Source: Arenibacter aquaticus (GTDB lineage: Bacteria > Bacteroidota > Bacteroidia > Flavobacteriales > Flavobacteriaceae). From it: DNA of 64,000 bases. How positions within the stretch are numbered: the stretch's first letter is position 1; each line of letters starts with the position of its first letter. The notes below the pieces were generated by a model. That model did no database searches and was not told where the DNA came from. It saw nothing but the letters and a program-made list of their open reading frames with translations. The translations under genes were made by a program, and so were the position numbers. Positions 7,765 to 19,474 of this stretch are shown piece by piece. The stretch covers positions 194,060 to 258,059 of the forward strand of contig NZ_RQPJ01000014.1 in NCBI RefSeq assembly GCF_003957295.1, in the 5' to 3' direction.

Positions 7765-9306
7765 TTACGGATTTATGGAATATAGATATTTGTAATAATC
7801 ATCCACCGATTTTTCCCAGGTGAACCTCATTTTTTTGGCGTTGGTCTGAATCTGTTTCCATTTAGCCTTATCATTTAAGTAAACATCCAAAGCCTGATCC
7901 AGTACTAGGACCATATTCTTTATCTTGTCATCATAGGTCTTACCATCAAAGCTAAAGCCTGTTTTCATATGTTCTACCGTATCCCGTAGACCACCGGTAT
8001 TATGAACCAGACAAGGATTGCCATTTCTCATGGCCAACATTTGACTGATCCCGCAGGGTTCAAAGAGACTGGGCATAAAGTACAGATCGGTTTCCAGGTA
8101 AATAGAGTCGATCAAATCTTCGGATTGGCCATTGGTAAAGATGAAATTTTTGTGCTCGTAACTCATTTGCCGAAATAACTCCTCGTATTCCGGAGCACCT
8201 GTTCCTAACAGCATAAAAATACCATCCACTTTTTTTAACTTATCAAGTATCTCAATAAAGGCTTCTGGAGAACGTTTAAAAAAATAAAACTTTTGCTCTG
8301 TCAATCGCGCCACACTAGAGACAATAAACTTAGGCTTATCGGTAACGTACTCCATCACTTTTTCACCGGTATGAGCCAAAAATTCAGCCTTATACTTTTT
8401 GGATTCCTCCTGCAGCCATCTAAAAAGGGCTTTTACAATATTCCGGTATAACCTACCCTTTTTGGCCACCCTAATGTTTTTATAATTGGAACCGTTCAAA
8501 ATCCCGAACAACCTGCCCTGGTTATCGGCTTCCTGCAGGTCCAATTCCAAACTCTCGCCACCTATAAATTCAGGAGGATTACTTGGCCTTAGCACATCTT
8601 CCTTATAAGAAGGGGAAACCGTGTGTACTGCATCTGCCAAACGGATACCTACAGCCATTAAATTTATACAGTCCTGGTACCTACGGTCCATTAGCCTTGT
8701 TGTATCTATAGCCACATGCGGGAACCAATTGTGCAAGGAAGAATAGTTATTGGCAAACGGTCGTATCCCCTGAATTGCCAGATTATGAATGGTATACACA
8801 TAACGCATCTCTTTTAACACTTGATAATCTGGGTGATAAGTCTTCAAAAACAAAAGTAAACTGGAGTGCCAATCGTGCATATGAATGATATCCAATTTTC
8901 CAAAGACACCTATTTTTACCGCTTCTGCTACAGCTGTACAAAAAATAGTATACTTAATATTGTCCGTATAAAAAGGCTCTTCCGGGTCGTCATGATATAT
9001 GTGCCCTATTTCCCCAGCAGTTATTTCCGAGTGGTGTATTACATAGTGATGTACATTGGGCTGTTCTTTTTTAGCCGCCACTTCAAACAACTCCGCAACA
9101 TAGGTAGTGTTTCTTAAATTTAGATTAAGACCGGTTATAAACCTTCCTTTTTGATGTAATCTGGAATAGGAAGGGACAACTACATGCACTGTGTCACCCT
9201 TTTCCGAAATTTGTCGCGGTACATCCCGAACCACATCACCCATTCCACCCGCCTTGCAATTTGGTATACCGTCATTCTCAGCGGCTACAAATAGAAAGTT
9301 GTTCAT
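7765..9306 (-). CDS. glgA: Glycogen/starch synthase, GT5 family
   Basis: A 513-residue glycogen synthase that adds glucose from an NDP-glucose donor to alpha-1,4-glucan. The N-terminal substrate loop KAGGMGDVV (18-26, K18 binding the donor) and the C-terminal FEPCGISQ and HNTGGLRDTV segments mark GT5 with a GT-B fold. The family usually has KxGGLxDV; here leucine is methionine. No glgB, glgC or glgP lies next to it, so it is an isolated gene here, between eno and gltA, separated from eno by a strong terminator. A weak -7 match (TACTTTTA, 9338-9331) may be its promoter. Confidence 0.9.
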   Translation of the reverse strand: MNNFLFVAAENDGIPNCKAGGMGDVVRDVPRQISEKGDTVHVVVPSYSRLHQKGRFITGLNLNLRNTTYVAELFEVAAKKEQPNVHHYVIHHSEITAGEIGHIYHDDPEEPFYTDNIKYTIFCTAVAEAVKIGVFGKLDIIHMHDWHSSLLLFLKTYHPDYQVLKEMRYVYTIHNLAIQGIRPFANNYSSLHNWFPHVAIDTTRLMDRRYQDCINLMAVGIRLADAVHTVSPSYKEDVLRPSNPPEFIGGESLELDLQEADNQGRLFGILNGSNYKNIRVAKKGRLYRNIVKALFRWLQEESKKYKAEFLAHTGEKVMEYVTDKPKFIVSSVARLTEQKFYFFKRSPEAFIEILDKLKKVDGIFMLLGTGAPEYEELFRQMSYEHKNFIFTNGQSEDLIDSIYLETDLYFMPSLFEPCGISQMLAMRNGNPCLVHNTGGLRDTVEHMKTGFSFDGKTYDDKIKNMVLVLDQALDVYLNDKAKWKQIQTNAKKMRFTWEKSVDDYYKYLYSINP

Positions 9307-9394
9307 TTAATCCTGAATTTGGTTATTTATTAAAAGTATTATAATATAATTATTTATTTCCGATAAGAAAACAAAGCAAGATGATAATTAATAA

Positions 9395-9424
9395 AAAAGG
9401 CCATTCTTATCAGAATGGCCTTTT
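9395..9424 (-). terminator. Terminator after eno (bidirectional shape)
   Basis: A perfect 12-bp stem, AAAAGGCCATTC with GAATGGCCTTTT, around a 6-nt loop, begins about 21 nt past the eno stop. It ends in a T-run on both strands. No gene reads towards it from the other side. Confidence 0.9.
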
Positions 9425-9445
9425 ATTATTACTTAATACAATTCG

Positions 9446-10756
<1,311 letters not shown>

Positions 10757-10773
10757 TTAGTTAAAGTAATATG

Positions 10774-10781
10774 CAAATATA
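10774..10781 (-). promoter_or_regulatory. -7 box of eno
   Basis: TATATTTG on the minus strand is a perfect TAnnTTTG. It gives a leader near 29 nt. No good -33 box is seen. Confidence 0.45.
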
Positions 10782-10858
10782 GCAAAGCAAGTGCTTTTAA
10801 CCCCACTATTATTAGCATTAATGAACGTTTAATAACAATAAAATAAAACTACAACGTT

Positions 10859-11971
10859 TTAGTTGACCGTAGATTGGATCATTTCGAAAAATTGGTCGAA
10901 AAGATAATCTGCATCATGTGGACCAGGGCTAGCCTCGGGATGATATTGAACAGAAAAAACATTCTTGTCCTTCATTTTTATTCCTGCTACCGTGTTGTCG
11001 TTTAGATGGAGATGTGTTATTTCCAAATCCGGGTTGGCCTCCGCTTCTTCCCTATTAATGGCGAAACCATGGTTTTGTGAAGTAATTTCACCCTTACCGG
11101 TAACCAAATTCATCACAGGATGGTTAATTCCCCTATGGCCATTGTGCATTTTGTATGTAGACACCCGATTGGCAAGTGCCAAAACCTGATGCCCCAAACA
11201 AATACCGAACAGGGGCTTATCTGACTTGATAATTTCCTTTGCCGAAGCAATGGCCTCATGTAAGGGATCTGGATCTCCAGGTCCATTGGAAATGAAATAA
11301 CCGTCGGGATTCCAAGCACTCATTTCCTCAAAAGTGGTATTATAAGGGAATACCTTAATATAGGCATCACGTTTGGCCAAATTCCGCAATATATTCTTCT
11401 TGATCCCAATATCCAAAGCAGATATTTTATACTTTGCATTTTCATCACCAAAGAAATAGGGCTCTTTGGTAGAAACCTTGGAAGAGAGTTCCAAACCTTC
11501 CATGCTAGGTACTTCAGCAAGCTTCTTTTTTAATTCCTCTATATTATTTACATCTGTGGATATTACCGCATTCATGGCTCCATTATCCCTAATATAGCTC
11601 ACCAAGGCCCTGGTATCCACATCTGAAATGGCCAAAAGGTTGTTTTTATCCAAAAATTCCTCTAGGCTTAAATCGGCATTAGGCCTGGAATAGTTATAAC
11701 TAAAGTTTTTGCAAACCAAGCCAGATATTTTAACCGAATCAGATTCAACCTCCTCATCATTGGTTCCATAATTCCCAATATGGGCATTAGTGGTTACCAT
11801 TATTTGTCCAAAATACGAAGGATCGGTAAAAATCTCTTGATAACCGGTCATTCCAGTGTTAAAACAAGCCTCTCCAAAGGCAGTTCCTTCCTTGTCCCCT
11901 ACGGCTTTACCGTGAAAAATAGTCCCATCCGCTAGCAATAATATTGCTTTTTTTCTTGTTTGATACTTCAT
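10859..11971 (-). CDS. carA: Carbamoyl-phosphate synthase small (glutaminase) subunit
   Basis: A 370-residue glutaminase subunit that releases ammonia from glutamine for carbamoyl phosphate (arginine and pyrimidine synthesis). The class I amidotransferase triad is present: C258 in FGICLGHQ, H344 and E346 in QYHPEASPG. The N-terminal small-subunit domain has NTGMTGYQEI. carB is not adjacent and must lie elsewhere. The gene follows the ribosomal superoperon, but a terminator and its own -7 box separate them. Confidence 0.97.
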   Translation of the reverse strand: MKYQTRKKAILLLADGTIFHGKAVGDKEGTAFGEACFNTGMTGYQEIFTDPSYFGQIMVTTNAHIGNYGTNDEEVESDSVKISGLVCKNFSYNYSRPNADLSLEEFLDKNNLLAISDVDTRALVSYIRDNGAMNAVISTDVNNIEELKKKLAEVPSMEGLELSSKVSTKEPYFFGDENAKYKISALDIGIKKNILRNLAKRDAYIKVFPYNTTFEEMSAWNPDGYFISNGPGDPDPLHEAIASAKEIIKSDKPLFGICLGHQVLALANRVSTYKMHNGHRGINHPVMNLVTGKGEITSQNHGFAINREEAEANPDLEITHLHLNDNTVAGIKMKDKNVFSVQYHPEASPGPHDADYLFDQFFEMIQSTVN

Positions 11972-11997
11972 TATTGGTCTTACAATTATTCGTTTTG

Positions 11998-12005
11998 CAA
12001 AAATA
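11998..12005 (-). promoter_or_regulatory. -7 box of carA
   Basis: TATTTTTG on the minus strand is a perfect TAnnTTTG, 26 nt before the carA ATG and directly after the rplQ terminator. Confidence 0.45.
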
Positions 12006-12012
12006 ACATAAA

Positions 12013-12042
12013 AAAAGGATAAGCTTTTAGGCTTATCCTTTT
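12013..12042 (-). terminator. Terminator of the ribosomal superoperon
   Basis: A perfect 12-bp stem, AAAAGGATAAGC with GCTTATCCTTTT, around a 6-nt loop lies about 27 nt past the rplQ stop. A T-run follows on the minus strand. It closes the run of ribosomal genes that begins at rpsL. Confidence 0.9.
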
Positions 12043-12068
12043 ACAATTATTAATATTTAATAACAATT

Positions 12069-12626
12069 TTACTCTTTGGAATCATCAGCTTTTTTTTCAG
12101 CTTTTGGCTCTTCAACTTTAGGCTCTTCAACCTTTGGAGTTTCAGTGTTTGCTGCATCTTCAGCCACTGCAGGAGCCGCTTCGGATTTCTTACCTCTTCC
12201 CCTTCTGGTAGTTTTTTGTTTCTTAGGCTTACCAGCGTTGTAAGTTTCGTTAAAATCCACAAGCTCTATCATTGCCATATCAGCGTTATCCCCAAGTCGA
12301 TTACCCAATTTAATGATTCGGGTATAACCTCCCGGTCTATCAGCTACTTTTTCGGCTACATTGCCAAAAAGTTCGGTTACAGCATATTTGTCCCTAAGGC
12401 TCTTAAATACAATACGTCTGTTATGCGTACCTTTCTCAACAGATTGATTATTTTCAGCTTTTGATTTGGTAATCAATGGCTCTACAAACTGCTTTAAGGC
12501 TTTTGCTTTAGCAACAGTGGTATTTATTCTCTTATGCTCTATTAAAGAACAGGCCATATTTGCCAACATAGACTTTCTATGGGCAGCCTTTCTTCCTAAA
12601 TGATTAACTTTCTTACCGTGTCTCAT
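12069..12626 (-). CDS. rplQ: 50S ribosomal protein L17 with acidic/basic tail
   Basis: The first 115 or so residues are ordinary L17 ([16 protein letters not shown] start, [12 protein letters not shown]). A tail of about 65 residues follows, rich in K, E, A and P with repeats of KVEEPK, likely disordered. E. coli L17 has 127 residues; this one has 185. Such tails are common in Bacteroidota L17 by family knowledge. Last gene of the superoperon. Confidence 0.97.
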   Translation of the reverse strand: MRHGKKVNHLGRKAAHRKSMLANMACSLIEHKRINTTVAKAKALKQFVEPLITKSKAENNQSVEKGTHNRRIVFKSLRDKYAVTELFGNVAEKVADRPGGYTRIIKLGNRLGDNADMAMIELVDFNETYNAGKPKKQKTTRRGRGKKSEAAPAVAEDAANTETPKVEEPKVEEPKAEKKADDSKE

Positions 12627-12683
12627 TGTTCTTTTCTATATGCTTTCTTGGTCCTGGTATTCCCGATTCCTTAGAAAGTTCAA

Positions 12684-13676
12684 TTAATCTTTATCCAATT
12701 TATATTTTGACAAATCCATTCCAAAGCTCAACCCTTTGTTGATCACCAATTCTTCCAATTCCGTTAAGGACTTTTTACCGAAGTTTCTAAACTTCATTAA
12801 ATCGTTCTTATTGAAAGAAACCAAATCACCAAGTGTATCCACTTCTGCGGCTTTTAAACAGTTTAAAGCTCTTACGGAAAGATCCATATCCACCAACTTC
12901 GTTTTCAAAAGTTGACGCATGTGTAAAGATTCCTCGTCGTAAGTTTCGGTCTGAGCTATCTCATCCGCCTCCAAAGTAATGCGCTCATCCGAGAACAACA
13001 TAAAATGGTGGATTAAAACTTTTGCCCCTTCGGTCAAAGCTTCTTTTGGATGAATTGAACCATCGGTTGCAATTTCAAAAACCAATTTTTCATAATCGGT
13101 CTTTTGCTCTACACGAAAGTTTTCAATACTGTACTTTACATTCTTTATAGGCGTAAAGATAGAATCTACCGCTATGGTACCTAAAGGAGCGTTGGACTTT
13201 TTATTTTCCTCTGCCGGCACATAACCCCTACCCTTATCTATAGTAACCTCCATGTTAATATTAACCTTGGGGTCCATGTTACAAATTACCAAATCCGGAT
13301 TAAGAACTTGGTAACCAGAAATAAACTTTTGAAAATCACCCGCGGTCAATTGTTCCTTTCCACTAACAGAGATGGAAACAGTTTCGCTGTCCACGTCATC
13401 TATTTGTCTTTTAAAACGGACCTGTTTAAGATTTAGAATGATTTCGGTAACATCTTCCACAACACCGGAAATTACAGAGAACTCATGTTCTACCTTATCA
13501 ATTCTAACAGAAGTGATAGCAAAACCTTCCAAGGACGAAAGCAAAACTCTTCTTAATGCGTTCCCAACAGTAAGGCCATAACCTGGTTCCAAAGGACGAA
13601 ATTCGAATTTACCATCGAAATCGGAGGAATCAATCATTATAACTTTATCGGGCTTCTGAAAATTTAATAATGCCAT
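12684..13676 (-). CDS. rpoA: RNA polymerase alpha subunit
   Basis: A 330-residue alpha subunit. The N-terminal dimerisation domain (about 1-235) includes [18 protein letters not shown]; the C-terminal DNA-binding domain (about 255-320) includes [16 protein letters not shown] and the FGKKSLTEL helix. It sits between rpsD and rplQ as in most bacteria, so polymerase and ribosome output are co-expressed. Confidence 0.98.
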   Translation of the reverse strand: MALLNFQKPDKVIMIDSSDFDGKFEFRPLEPGYGLTVGNALRRVLLSSLEGFAITSVRIDKVEHEFSVISGVVEDVTEIILNLKQVRFKRQIDDVDSETVSISVSGKEQLTAGDFQKFISGYQVLNPDLVICNMDPKVNINMEVTIDKGRGYVPAEENKKSNAPLGTIAVDSIFTPIKNVKYSIENFRVEQKTDYEKLVFEIATDGSIHPKEALTEGAKVLIHHFMLFSDERITLEADEIAQTETYDEESLHMRQLLKTKLVDMDLSVRALNCLKAAEVDTLGDLVSFNKNDLMKFRNFGKKSLTELEELVINKGLSFGMDLSKYKLDKD

Positions 13677-13695
13677 AATTGGATCAGTGTTGTTT

Positions 13696-14301
13696 TTATT
13701 TGGAGTATAACTCGACTATTAATTGTTCTTTTATATTCTCTGGAATTTGAATTCTTTCAGGAACGGCCACAAAATTACCTTCCATTTTTTCTGAATTCCA
13801 GGTGATCCATTCGTACACACTGCTATTGGCAGAAAGTGCGTCACCGATCGCTTTTAAAGACTTGGACTTTTCCCTAACTCCTACAACATCACCTGGCTTT
13901 AAGGTATAAGAAGGTATGTTTACCAACTCTCCATTAACCGTAATATGCCTGTGGGAAACCAACTGTCTTGCTCCACTTCTGGAAGGAGAGATACCCATTC
14001 TGTAAACCACATTGTCTAAACGCGACTCACATAATTGAAGTAAAACCTCACCGGTTACTCCCTTACTTCTGTTAGCTTTCGCAAAAATGTTACGGAATTG
14101 CTTTTCCAAAATACCATAAGTGTATTTTGCCTTTTGCTTCTCCATTAACTGGATTGCATATTCAGACTTCTTACCACGACGTCTGTTGTTTCCGTGTTGT
14201 CCTGGAGGATAATTTCTTTTCTCAAAAGATTTATCATCTCCGAAAATCGCTTCACCGAATTTACGGGCGATCTTTGTTTTTGGTCCTGTATATCTTGCCA
14301 T
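13696..14301 (-). CDS. rpsD: 30S ribosomal protein S4, zinc-free type
   Basis: A 201-residue primary 16S rRNA-binding protein with the S4 RNA-binding domain from about residue 92 ([23 protein letters not shown]). The N-terminal zinc-finger cysteines seen in some S4 proteins are absent, so it is the zinc-independent form. Confidence 0.97.
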   Translation of the reverse strand: MARYTGPKTKIARKFGEAIFGDDKSFEKRNYPPGQHGNNRRRGKKSEYAIQLMEKQKAKYTYGILEKQFRNIFAKANRSKGVTGEVLLQLCESRLDNVVYRMGISPSRSGARQLVSHRHITVNGELVNIPSYTLKPGDVVGVREKSKSLKAIGDALSANSSVYEWITWNSEKMEGNFVAVPERIQIPENIKEQLIVELYSK

Positions 14302-14402
14302 TTTCTTTTAATTTGGAAATGTGATCATGAATTAAGGCTTATCCTTCGATAATCGTAACTACATCTCCTTGAAAAACCCTTGTTGGGGCTATTGATTAAT
14401 AA

Positions 14403-14795
14403 TTATACTCTTCTTCTTTTTGGTGGTCTACAACCGTTGTGCGGCATTGGAGTCACATCAATGATTTCTGTAACCTCAATTCCTGAGTTATGTATAGAAC
14501 GTATAGCGGATTCTCTTCCGTTACCAGGCCCTTTAACATAAACCTTAACCTTTCTTAAACCAGCTTCATGAGCCACCTTGGCACAATCCTCGGAAGCAAT
14601 CTGGGCTGCATAAGGAGTATTCTTTTTAGAACCCCTAAAACCCATTTTTCCTGCTGATGACCAAGAGATTACATCTCCTTTTTTATTGGTTAAAGAAATA
14701 ATAATATTATTAAAAGAAGCAGTCACGTGGGCTTCACCCACAGACTCTACTATAACCTTACGCTTCTTAGCCGCTTTTGCACTTGCCTTTGCCAT
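14403..14795 (-). CDS. rpsK: 30S ribosomal protein S11
   Basis: A 130-residue S11 of the 30S platform, identified by [12 protein letters not shown], the [14 protein letters not shown] segment and its basic C-terminus. It lies 12 nt after rpsM. Confidence 0.97.
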   Translation of the reverse strand: MAKASAKAAKKRKVIVESVGEAHVTASFNNIIISLTNKKGDVISWSSAGKMGFRGSKKNTPYAAQIASEDCAKVAHEAGLRKVKVYVKGPGNGRESAIRSIHNSGIEVTEIIDVTPMPHNGCRPPKRRRV

Positions 14796-14807
14796 AATAT
14801 CTAACTA

Positions 14808-15182
14808 TTATTTAGTTGCTTTCTTCTTGTTAGCAACTGTTTTCCTCTTACCTTTTCTTGTCCTAGAGTTGTTCTTGGTACGTTGACCTCTTAAAGGCAA
14901 ACCAGATCTATGGCGTATACCTCTATAACAACCTATATCCATCAAACGCTTGATGTTCAATTGGTTTTCCGAACGCAATTCCCCTTCGATTGTCAAAGAA
15001 GAAACGGCATCACGGATACGACCAATTTCATCATCGTTCCAATCCGATACTTTGGTATCCTCACTTACTTGGGCTGTTGATAAAATCTCCTTAGCCCTAC
15101 TTTTTCCTATACCAAAGATATAGGTCAGGGCTATTACCCCTCTTTTCTGTTTTGGTATATCTACACCTGCAATTCTTGCCAT
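14808..15182 (-). CDS. rpsM: 30S ribosomal protein S13
   Basis: A 124-residue S13 of the 30S head. It starts [13 protein letters not shown], has the helix-hairpin-helix [10 protein letters not shown], and ends in the basic tail after [14 protein letters not shown] that reaches tRNA in the ribosome. Confidence 0.97.
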   Translation of the reverse strand: MARIAGVDIPKQKRGVIALTYIFGIGKSRAKEILSTAQVSEDTKVSDWNDDEIGRIRDAVSSLTIEGELRSENQLNIKRLMDIGCYRGIRHRSGLPLRGQRTKNNSRTRKGKRKTVANKKKATK

Positions 15183-15184
15183 AA

Positions 15185-15301
15185 TTACCCTTGTCTTTGT
15201 TTAAATCTAGGATTCTTTTTATTAATTACGTACAATCTGCCTTTTCTACGTACAATCTTGCACTCGGCACTTCTTTTCTTTATTGATGCTCTAACTTTCA
15301 T
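15185..15301 (-). CDS. rpmJ: 50S ribosomal protein L36, zinc-free type
   Basis: A 38-residue protein read directly from the minus strand: it begins [15 protein letters not shown] and ends NPRFKQRQG. Standard L36 carries a CCCH zinc ribbon; here only one cysteine (C14) remains, so it is the zinc-independent form. It lies between infA and rpsM, 2 nt before the rpsM start. Confidence 0.95.
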   Translation of the reverse strand: MKVRASIKKRSAECKIVRRKGRLYVINKKNPRFKQRQG

Positions 15302-15310
15302 CCTATTTGC

Positions 15311-15526
15311 TTAATATCTATATGTAATTCTTGCTTTACTTAAATCATAGGGGCTCATTTCAAGCTTTACCTTATCCCCTGGAAGCAACTTAATATAATG
15401 CATACGCATTTTTCCAGAGATATGTGCGGTTACCACGTGACCGTTTTCCAACTCCACGCGAAACATGGCATTTGACAATGCCTCAATTATGCTTCCATCT
15501 TGCTCTATTGCTGCCTGTTTAGCCAT
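15311..15526 (-). CDS. infA: Translation initiation factor IF-1
   Basis: A 71-residue OB-fold protein that binds the ribosomal A site during initiation. Typical segments are [18 protein letters not shown] and [12 protein letters not shown]. It follows secY directly (3-nt gap); the adk and map genes often found here in other phyla are absent. Confidence 0.97.
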   Translation of the reverse strand: MAKQAAIEQDGSIIEALSNAMFRVELENGHVVTAHISGKMRMHYIKLLPGDKVKLEMSPYDLSKARITYRY

Positions 15527-15529
15527 AAT

Positions 15530-16873
15530 TTACGCTACTTTTCTATTTTTACCAGATTTCATTAAACCGTCATAATGCCTGTTCAACAAATAAGAATTTA
15601 CTTGCTGCACAGTATCAATGGCCACACCTACCATAATCAATAAGGATGTTCCACCATAAAACAATGCCCACCCTGCCTGTACATCCATAAGTTTAACTAT
15701 AACTGCAGGCAATACAGCCAGCAAAGCTAAGAAAACAGATCCAGGTAACGTAATTAAAGACATTATCTTATCCAAAAAATCACCGGTTTCTTTACCTGGT
15801 CTAATTCCAGGTATAAAACCGCCACTTCTTTTAAGGTCATCAGCCATCTTATTGGTAGGCACGGTAATCGCCGTATAAAAATAAGTAAAGACAATAATCA
15901 AGAACCCGAACAGGATGTTGTAAGCCAATCCAAATATATCTTGGAACTGTACTTCCATCCATTGCCCTAGTGCAGTATTATTAAATGTCTTACCCAACAA
16001 TCCCGGGGCAAACATAATAGCCTGGGCGAAGATAATAGGCATTACACCAGAAGCATTTAACTTAAGAGGAATGTACTGTCTGGATCCCATAATGTTCTTC
16101 TCATACCCACCAGAAGCGGTTCTTCTTGCATATTGTACAGGTATCTGACGTGTTGCCATAACCAATAGTACACATAACAAGATAACGACAAACCAGATAA
16201 TCACCTCGATGAGCATAAACATCAACCCACCATTGTTATTGGCCGTTCTTGAAATAAATTCCTGAACAAAACTTTGCGGCATAGTGGCAATGATACCAAC
16301 CATGATCAATAAGGATATCCCGTTTCCGATTCCCTTGTCCGTAATTTTTTCACCCAACCACATAGCAAAAATGGTTCCAGCAACAAGAATTATAACCGAA
16401 GGAATAATAAAATCCAATCCCTTGCCAAATACAAAGGCACTTTCTGGAACACCCAGAGCTCCCAAACTGTACAAGTAAGCAGGAGCCTGAACAACACAGA
16501 TACCAATAGTTAACCACCTAGTAATCTGATTGATTGTCTTTCTACCGCTCTCACCTTCCTTCTGCAACTTCTGAAGATAAGGGATGGCGATACCCATTAA
16601 CTGCACTACAATGGATGCAGAAATATAAGGCATGATCCCTAACGCAAAAACCGAGGCGTTTGATAACGCTCCCCCGGTAAATGCATTTAAAATCCCTAAA
16701 ATACCACTATCCGTACTGGAAGCCAATGCACCCAGTTGAGTAGAATCAATACCTGGAAGAACCACTTGAGCACCAAAACGATACACCAAAAGCAAACCAA
16801 GGGTAACAATAATTCTACCCTTTAGTTCGTCTATCTTCCAAATATTTGATAATGTCTCGAAAAATTTCTTCAT
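15530..16873 (-). CDS. secY: Protein translocase subunit SecY
   Basis: The 447-residue core of the SecYEG channel, with about ten membrane helices. Signatures include GIMPYISASIVVQL (helix 2) and the loop with TNKMADDLKRSGGFIPGIRPG. It exports the many signal-peptide proteins of this window. Placed in the spc part between rplO and infA. Confidence 0.97.
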   Translation of the reverse strand: MKKFFETLSNIWKIDELKGRIIVTLGLLLVYRFGAQVVLPGIDSTQLGALASSTDSGILGILNAFTGGALSNASVFALGIMPYISASIVVQLMGIAIPYLQKLQKEGESGRKTINQITRWLTIGICVVQAPAYLYSLGALGVPESAFVFGKGLDFIIPSVIILVAGTIFAMWLGEKITDKGIGNGISLLIMVGIIATMPQSFVQEFISRTANNNGGLMFMLIEVIIWFVVILLCVLLVMATRQIPVQYARRTASGGYEKNIMGSRQYIPLKLNASGVMPIIFAQAIMFAPGLLGKTFNNTALGQWMEVQFQDIFGLAYNILFGFLIIVFTYFYTAITVPTNKMADDLKRSGGFIPGIRPGKETGDFLDKIMSLITLPGSVFLALLAVLPAVIVKLMDVQAGWALFYGGTSLLIMVGVAIDTVQQVNSYLLNRHYDGLMKSGKNRKVA

Positions 16874-16885
16874 AGTATTCTTTGC

Positions 16886-17338
16886 TTATAAACTTATAGC
16901 TTCACCACCGGCAGCTTCAATAGCAGCCTTCGCCGTAGCTGTAAATTTATGTACAGAAACTTTTAGGGAAGCTTTTAATTCACCACCACCAAGTATCTTA
17001 ACCAAATCGTTCTTGCCAACCAATCCATTTTCCACAAGGATATCCAAGGTAACCACATCTTTAACAGCTCCCTTATCTACCAATTCCTGTAGGCTATCCA
17101 AATTGATCCCAGCGTAATCTTTTCTATTAATATTGGTGAAACCAAACTTTGGCACACGTCTCTGCAATGGCATTTGACCACCTTCGAAACCAATTTTCTT
17201 AGAATAACCAGACCTGGATTTAGCTCCTTTATGTCCTCTGGTAGCAGTACCTCCCTTTCCGGAGCCCTGACCTCTACCTACAACTTTACCGGCTGATTTA
17301 ACAGATCCTTCCGCTGGTTTTAAATTACTTAAATTCAT
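16886..17338 (-). CDS. rplO: 50S ribosomal protein L15
   Basis: A 150-residue L15 with the glycine- and lysine-rich N-terminal extension (VGRGQGSGKGGTATRGHKG) that threads into 23S rRNA, and a globular C-terminal domain. Confidence 0.97.
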   Translation of the reverse strand: MNLSNLKPAEGSVKSAGKVVGRGQGSGKGGTATRGHKGAKSRSGYSKKIGFEGGQMPLQRRVPKFGFTNINRKDYAGINLDSLQELVDKGAVKDVVTLDILVENGLVGKNDLVKILGGGELKASLKVSVHKFTATAKAAIEAAGGEAISL

Positions 17339-17353
17339 AACACTAAAATTATA

Positions 17354-17533
17354 TTAAGCCTCCTCAGTGGAAACTAAGTGTTTAACTTTATTTATCATCC
17401 CAAGAATATTAGGGGTAGCATCATGCTCCACTACCTGCCCTATTCTACGTAAACCAAGAGCCTCTAAGGTCCTCTTTTGGTTTTGAGCTCTTTTTATACT
17501 GCTCTTTAGCTGTTTTACTTTTATCTTTCCCAT
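17354..17533 (-). CDS. rpmD: 50S ribosomal protein L30
   Basis: A 59-residue protein found by reading the minus strand between rpsE and rplO. It starts MGKIKVKQLKS and contains TLEALGLRRIG and a PNILGMINKV helix, which are L30 signatures. It is 13 nt from the rpsE stop. Confidence 0.95.
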   Translation of the reverse strand: MGKIKVKQLKSSIKRAQNQKRTLEALGLRRIGQVVEHDATPNILGMINKVKHLVSTEEA

Positions 17534-17546
17534 TCTATTCTTGGTT

Positions 17547-18071
17547 TTATCCTTTAAAAACTTTTTCTAAAGAAATACCTCTTTGGTTTGCCACTGTCTT
17601 TGCTCCCCTTAGTTGTAACAAGGCGTCAAATGTAGCCTTAACAACGTTATGAGGATTTGAAGATCCCTGGGATTTTGACAATACATCGTGAACACCAACA
17701 GCCTCCAATACCGCCCTTACGGCACCACCGGCAATTACACCGGTACCATGGGATGCTGGTTGGATGTACACTCTTGCTCCACCAAATTTACCTTTTTGCT
17801 CATGTGGCAAGGTACCTTTGTTCAAAGGAATTCTAATAAGGTTCTTTTTAGCATCCTCAATAGCCTTAGCTATTGCAGTAGCAACTTCTTTAGACTTACC
17901 TAGACCGTGACCTACTACGCCATTTTCATCACCTACCACAACGATAGCGGAAAATCCGAAAGCCCTACCACCTTTTGTAACCTTGGTAACACGTTGTACG
18001 CCAACCAATCTATCTTTTAATTCTAAACCTCCCGGCTTAACAGTTTCTACGTTTTTGTATTTCTGATACAT
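17547..18071 (-). CDS. rpsE: 30S ribosomal protein S5
   Basis: A 174-residue S5 with the double-stranded RNA-binding fold, shown by [27 protein letters not shown] and the [12 protein letters not shown]-terminal region. S5 shapes decoding accuracy. Confidence 0.97.
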   Translation of the reverse strand: MYQKYKNVETVKPGGLELKDRLVGVQRVTKVTKGGRAFGFSAIVVVGDENGVVGHGLGKSKEVATAIAKAIEDAKKNLIRIPLNKGTLPHEQKGKFGGARVYIQPASHGTGVIAGGAVRAVLEAVGVHDVLSKSQGSSNPHNVVKATFDALLQLRGAKTVANQRGISLEKVFKG

Positions 18072-18078
18072 AATATTC

Positions 18079-18435
18079 TTAGAATTTTAATCCTGCTTCC
18101 CTAGCGCCTTCGGCTAATGATTTTACCCTACCATGGTATAAGTTACCACCTCTATCAAAAGCAACTGCTTCTATTCCAGCTTCCTTTGCCTTTTCGGCAA
18201 TAGCCTTCCCTACTAGGTTAGCCACTTCTGTCTTAGTCCCTTTTACCTTGGACAACTCCTTATCCCTTGAGGAAGCAGCAACTAATGTTTTACCTGCCTC
18301 ATCGTCAATAATTTGAGCGTATATTCCAGTATTACTTCTAAAAACAGCAAGTCTTGGCCTTTCTGCTGTACCTGAGGATATTTTTCTAATTCTCCTTCTG
18401 ATACGTAGTCTTCTTTCAGTCTTCGTTAATCCCAT
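18079..18435 (-). CDS. rplR: 50S ribosomal protein L18
   Basis: A 118-residue 5S rRNA-binding protein: [17 protein letters not shown] in the middle and [20 protein letters not shown] near the end are typical. Confidence 0.97.
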   Translation of the reverse strand: MGLTKTERRLRIRRRIRKISSGTAERPRLAVFRSNTGIYAQIIDDEAGKTLVAASSRDKELSKVKGTKTEVANLVGKAIAEKAKEAGIEAVAFDRGGNLYHGRVKSLAEGAREAGLKF

Positions 18436-18446
18436 AATGCTAATTA

Positions 18447-18989
18447 TTAAGCCGATTTACCAGCTTTTCTTCTTAATTGTTCACCAACGAACTTAATTCC
18501 TTTTCCTTTGTAAGGCTCTGGCTTACGGAAAGATCTTATCTTAGCGGCAATCTGCCCCACTAATTGCTTATCATGCGAACTTAGCTTTATAATAGGATTC
18601 TTTCCTTTTTCGGATACGGTCTCCACTTTTACCTCGGGAGCCAAATCAAAAATTATATTGTGTGAAAACCCTATAGCTAGATCCAACGTTTGTCCTTGGT
18701 TACTGGCACGATATCCTACCCCAACCAATTCCAATTCCTTTACCCATCCTTTAGACACTCCATGGACCATGTTAAAGATCAAAGATCTATAAAGACCATG
18801 TTTTGCTTTATGTTCCTTGGAATCCGAAGGTCTTGTAACAAACACTTGACCGTCTTCAACCTTAACAGCAGCACCAGAAAATTCTTGGGAAAGTTCTCCC
18901 AACTTACCTTTTACAGTAATAACATCTTCCTTAACCTCTACGGTTACACCTTCTGGAATTGCTATTGGATTATTACCTGTTCTAGACAT
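18447..18989 (-). CDS. rplF: 50S ribosomal protein L6
   Basis: A 180-residue L6 made of two related domains; the second ends in the signature [11 protein letters not shown]. It binds near the sarcin-ricin loop where EF-G docks. Confidence 0.97.
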   Translation of the reverse strand: MSRTGNNPIAIPEGVTVEVKEDVITVKGKLGELSQEFSGAAVKVEDGQVFVTRPSDSKEHKAKHGLYRSLIFNMVHGVSKGWVKELELVGVGYRASNQGQTLDLAIGFSHNIIFDLAPEVKVETVSEKGKNPIIKLSSHDKQLVGQIAAKIRSFRKPEPYKGKGIKFVGEQLRRKAGKSA

Positions 18990-19009
18990 TGTTCTAAATC
19001 TTTATAGTA

Positions 19010-19408
19010 TTAATAAACATAACATAATACTTCCCCACCTGCATTCTCAAGCTTGGCCTGCTTACTGGTCATTACACCATGGGAAGTAGAAATAATAGCA
19101 ATACCAAGACCATTTAATACTCTTGGCAATTCATTTGCGCTAGCATATTTCCTAAGCCCTGGTGTACTCACTCGCTTAATTTTCTTTATAACCGGCTCTT
19201 TTGTGAACTTGTCATATTTCAAGGCTATCTTAATAGTCCCTTGAACCGAATTATCTTCAAATTTGTAACTTAAAATATATCCTTGATCGAATAATATTTT
19301 AGTAATTTCTTTCTTAAGATTAGAAGCAGGCACCTCTACCACTCTGTGGCCGGCGCTACTTGCATTTCTAATTCTTGTTAAATAATCCGAAATTGGATCT
19401 GTAAACAT
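19010..19408 (-). CDS. rpsH: 30S ribosomal protein S8
   Basis: A 132-residue S8, beginning DPISDYLTRIRNA and ending in the GVMTSKQAKLENAGGE signature. In E. coli S8 represses the spc operon; no such site was looked for in detail here. Confidence 0.97.
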   Translation of the reverse strand: MFTDPISDYLTRIRNASSAGHRVVEVPASNLKKEITKILFDQGYILSYKFEDNSVQGTIKIALKYDKFTKEPVIKKIKRVSTPGLRKYASANELPRVLNGLGIAIISTSHGVMTSKQAKLENAGGEVLCYVY

Positions 19409-19474
19409 AATTATTGATTTACGGTAACGGTTTTTAACCTCTTGGCTAAACCTGAAACCAGTTTATATTCTTTA